From: Leishmania martiniquensis
Lineage: Eukaryota > Euglenozoa > Kinetoplastea > Trypanosomatida > Trypanosomatidae
Assembly: GCF_017916325.1 (NCBI RefSeq)
Contig: NC_090140.1
Location: forward strand, 69,501-133,500
Length of the DNA: 64,000 nt
Direction of reading: 5' to 3'
A program made the position numbers and the translations under genes. The notes under the pieces were generated by a model, which was given only the letters and a program-made list of their open reading frames with translations, had not been told where the DNA came from and ran no database searches. The stretch's first letter is position 1, and every line of letters starts with the position of its first letter. This document shows, in pieces, positions 62,050 to 64,000 of the stretch.

Positions 62050-64000
62050 GTGAGGGGGGTTGAGGGGCGCGGGGCAGGGGACACACGTCACCCCTCTCTC
62101 TCTCTCTGACGTCGTTCGTATTGCATCGCCGTGGACAAACACCACCGTCGCACGCACACACAAATTTTAAAAAAGCAGCGCGGAACCTTTTCAGGGAGTG
62201 TCGGGCGTACACACCGATAGGGGTGATGGGAATCTATAACGGGGCGCCGATCGACATGAGCGCGCCCACCCTCCCCCCTCCGCATCTTGTCGCGCCTCGC
62301 CGCTGTCCGCGACTTTTTTGTGTCCGTTGATTCCCTTCTCCCTCCACCCTCCTCTGTGACGTGGTCGTCTGTTTCTTTTTTTTTCTTCTGTCTGTTTCAC
62401 CTCTTTGCCATTTCTGCGGCTGACGTTTGGCACGTGTTGACGCGCCTTCTCCCCCCCTCCCCCCTCTCTTTCTTTCCTCCCCGGTGGTGGCGGTGGTAGT
62501 GTGTGCCTCTGGCGTTCCCTTCGACCTTCTTTGTCGCCGTTGTGGGTGTTGGTGGTGATACAAAGTGCGCCAAACCGCGTGGATGATGCCTGCGTGTTGC
62601 GCACGGGCGGTCATCGATTTTCTGTGCCTTCCCCCTTTTCGCGCACGCCTGTGGCGCTTACATCTTCAGTATTCGCTTCGTTGTCTACCCTCTCCTCTCC
62701 TCTCCTCTCTCCTCCCCCCTCTCCCCACTGTTACGCCCTCTCTCCCCCTCTCCCTCTCCCTCCCTCCCTCCCTCTCTCTCTCTGCACGTACGCGCTCCCT
62801 TCTTCGCCTTCTCGGCATTTTACTTTATGTGTTCTCTGTTCCGCATGACCTGTTTCTCCGCGTACCGCGTGGATGCTTGCCTGTCTTCGGTTGGTCATTT
62901 CTGTGTGGCCGCGTCTGCCTTTTCCTGTTGCGCGCGTGTGTGTGCGCACCTTTTTTTTCTTTCTTTTCTTTTTTTTTTACCTGCTGGCAAGTGCAATTCG
63001 TAGTGCTCACTCCAGTCATCGTGTGCATTACACGCTGCTGGCGCTTGCAAGGCACATCTATCCGTCTGCACACATATATATATATATGTATATGTATATG
63101 TGTGTGTGTACGTGTGTACGTAGATGGACGGATCAGGTAAAAGTGTCACGGGCGATGTCGCCTGTTACCCTCGGAGATGGATTCGCGAAGAGGGGACGAA
63201 GAAAGAGCGAGGCAAGTGAAAGGGAAGTGCTGAGGCAATGGTGGGCGTGCAGTTGCTGTGCATGCCGCTGCCGCTATGAACTTCTCCTCTTCGATGACGA
63301 GAACAGCTTCTCTCTCCTCTTATTATATATCTATACATTGTTTGTGTCCTCCGAGTTGTGTCTGTGTGTGCGTAAGCCTGTCTGTGTCTGTATCTGTGTC
63401 TGTGTGCGTTAGACGTCTGTCCTCTCCAACGTAAGAGCCGCGGCAACCGCAGTCAAACGCATGTGCGTCACGACGGACACGAGCGCTTCATTTTATATCC
63501 AAACATGTGTGTGTGTGTGTGTGTGTGTGCACGGGGAGGGACTCGGTGGGGGCATCGGCAGCGCATCTTGCGCAGCGATGGCTCTTCTCTCCCCCTCTTC
63601 CTCGTTGTGCGCATCGTTCTGAATCGTAGCAACAATCCCCCTCCCTCCGCATACACACACACACACACACACATGCACCGTGTTGAGCGATGCACTCACT
63701 GCATCTGGAGGATCCTTCGCCGTCGACGTGACGTTTCTCGCGCTGCTCCTACCTTGATTCTACGCTTTCTCATCCCTCCATTCCCAATCGCTCTTCCTCT
63801 CGCTTTCGCGAGGGGGCGGCGGAGGCAAAGTTGTTTTGGCCTGCGTCCACACATACGCGCACCCGAGATCGCATCTTCAACAGTCGCCCACAACGAACAA
63901 CGGCTGACAAGCTTGCAAACGCCCCATACATCCATACATATATATTTATATATAGAAATATATATATATATACGCCGCGAGGCTGACGACGGGCTCGCAT
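62050..64000 (+). other. gene-free end of the window
   Basis: No gene seen up to the end. It contains GA/CT tracts at 62095-62108, poly-T at 62375-62384 and 62950-62980, CT-rich DNA at 62690-62785, (TA)n tracts at 63074-63100 and 63935-63972, and long (GT)/(CA) runs at 63507-63530 and 63650-63672. Presumably the kinase 3'UTR and the next intergenic region. Confidence 0.55.

Noticed and set aside
61180..62163. A 327-codon minus-strand frame opposite the kinase domain
   Set aside because: A shadow of the kinase; the plus frame carries every catalytic motif.

Overview
The window looks like nuclear DNA of a kinetoplastid of the Leishmania group (Leishmaniinae). Reasons: G+C-rich DNA; uninterrupted, intron-free genes all on the + strand; long gaps rich in polypyrimidine tracts, (CA)n/(GT)n and (TA)n repeats, as expected for trans-splicing and polyadenylation signals; and lineage-specific genes, namely trypanothione reductase, a microtubule-associated protein with 38-residue repeats, and a divergent mitochondrial uS11. 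From memory, trypanothione reductase, the 38-mer microtubule protein and a MEKK-type kinase lie close together on Leishmania chromosome 5, so this is probably the syntenic segment. The trypanothione reductase differs at many positions from the L. donovani-complex enzyme as I remember it, so a more distant species (for example Viannia or a sister lineage) is possible. That is inference.

Layout: 61-1878 multi-zinc-finger protein; 3271-6105 dual-specificity phosphatase; a 4.7-kb gene-free stretch; 10846-12783 Nar1-type Fe-S assembly factor; about 14050-16266 a decayed gene for a membrane protein with a PDZ-like domain; 16689-16901 (doubtful) and 17515-17808 small proteins; 18526-19692 ankyrin-repeat protein; 20439-21395 SPF30-like Tudor protein; 21983-22657 3-hydroxyacyl-CoA dehydratase; 25650-26174 Arp2/3 subunit 5; 27646-29130 mitochondrial phosphate carrier; 30029-32047 unknown; 32664-33209 monothiol glutaredoxin; 34424-37417 MCM8; 38155-39276 mitoribosomal uS11; 41793-43268 trypanothione reductase; 44542-46470 DDX49/Dbp8 RNA helicase; 47190-48170 unknown; 50083-55494 repetitive microtubule-associated protein; 59698-62049 MORN-repeat MEKK-like kinase.

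The genes do not form a functional operon. The layout fits one directional polycistronic unit of unrelated housekeeping genes regulated after transcription. Some themes recur: mitochondrial and Fe-S functions (Nar1, glutaredoxin, phosphate carrier, uS11m), redox (trypanothione reductase, glutaredoxin) and cytoskeleton (repetitive microtubule protein, ARPC5).

The most striking structures are: an 801-bp direct repeat with one observed mismatch at 2207-3007 and 40703-41503, each copy ending 260-290 bp before the next start codon; a 4.4-kb array of thirty-eight 114-bp units plus a partial one; diverged 35-residue relatives of that unit at the end of the same protein; a pseudogene broken by shifts and stops; and an 18-bp perfect inverted repeat inside the helicase gene.
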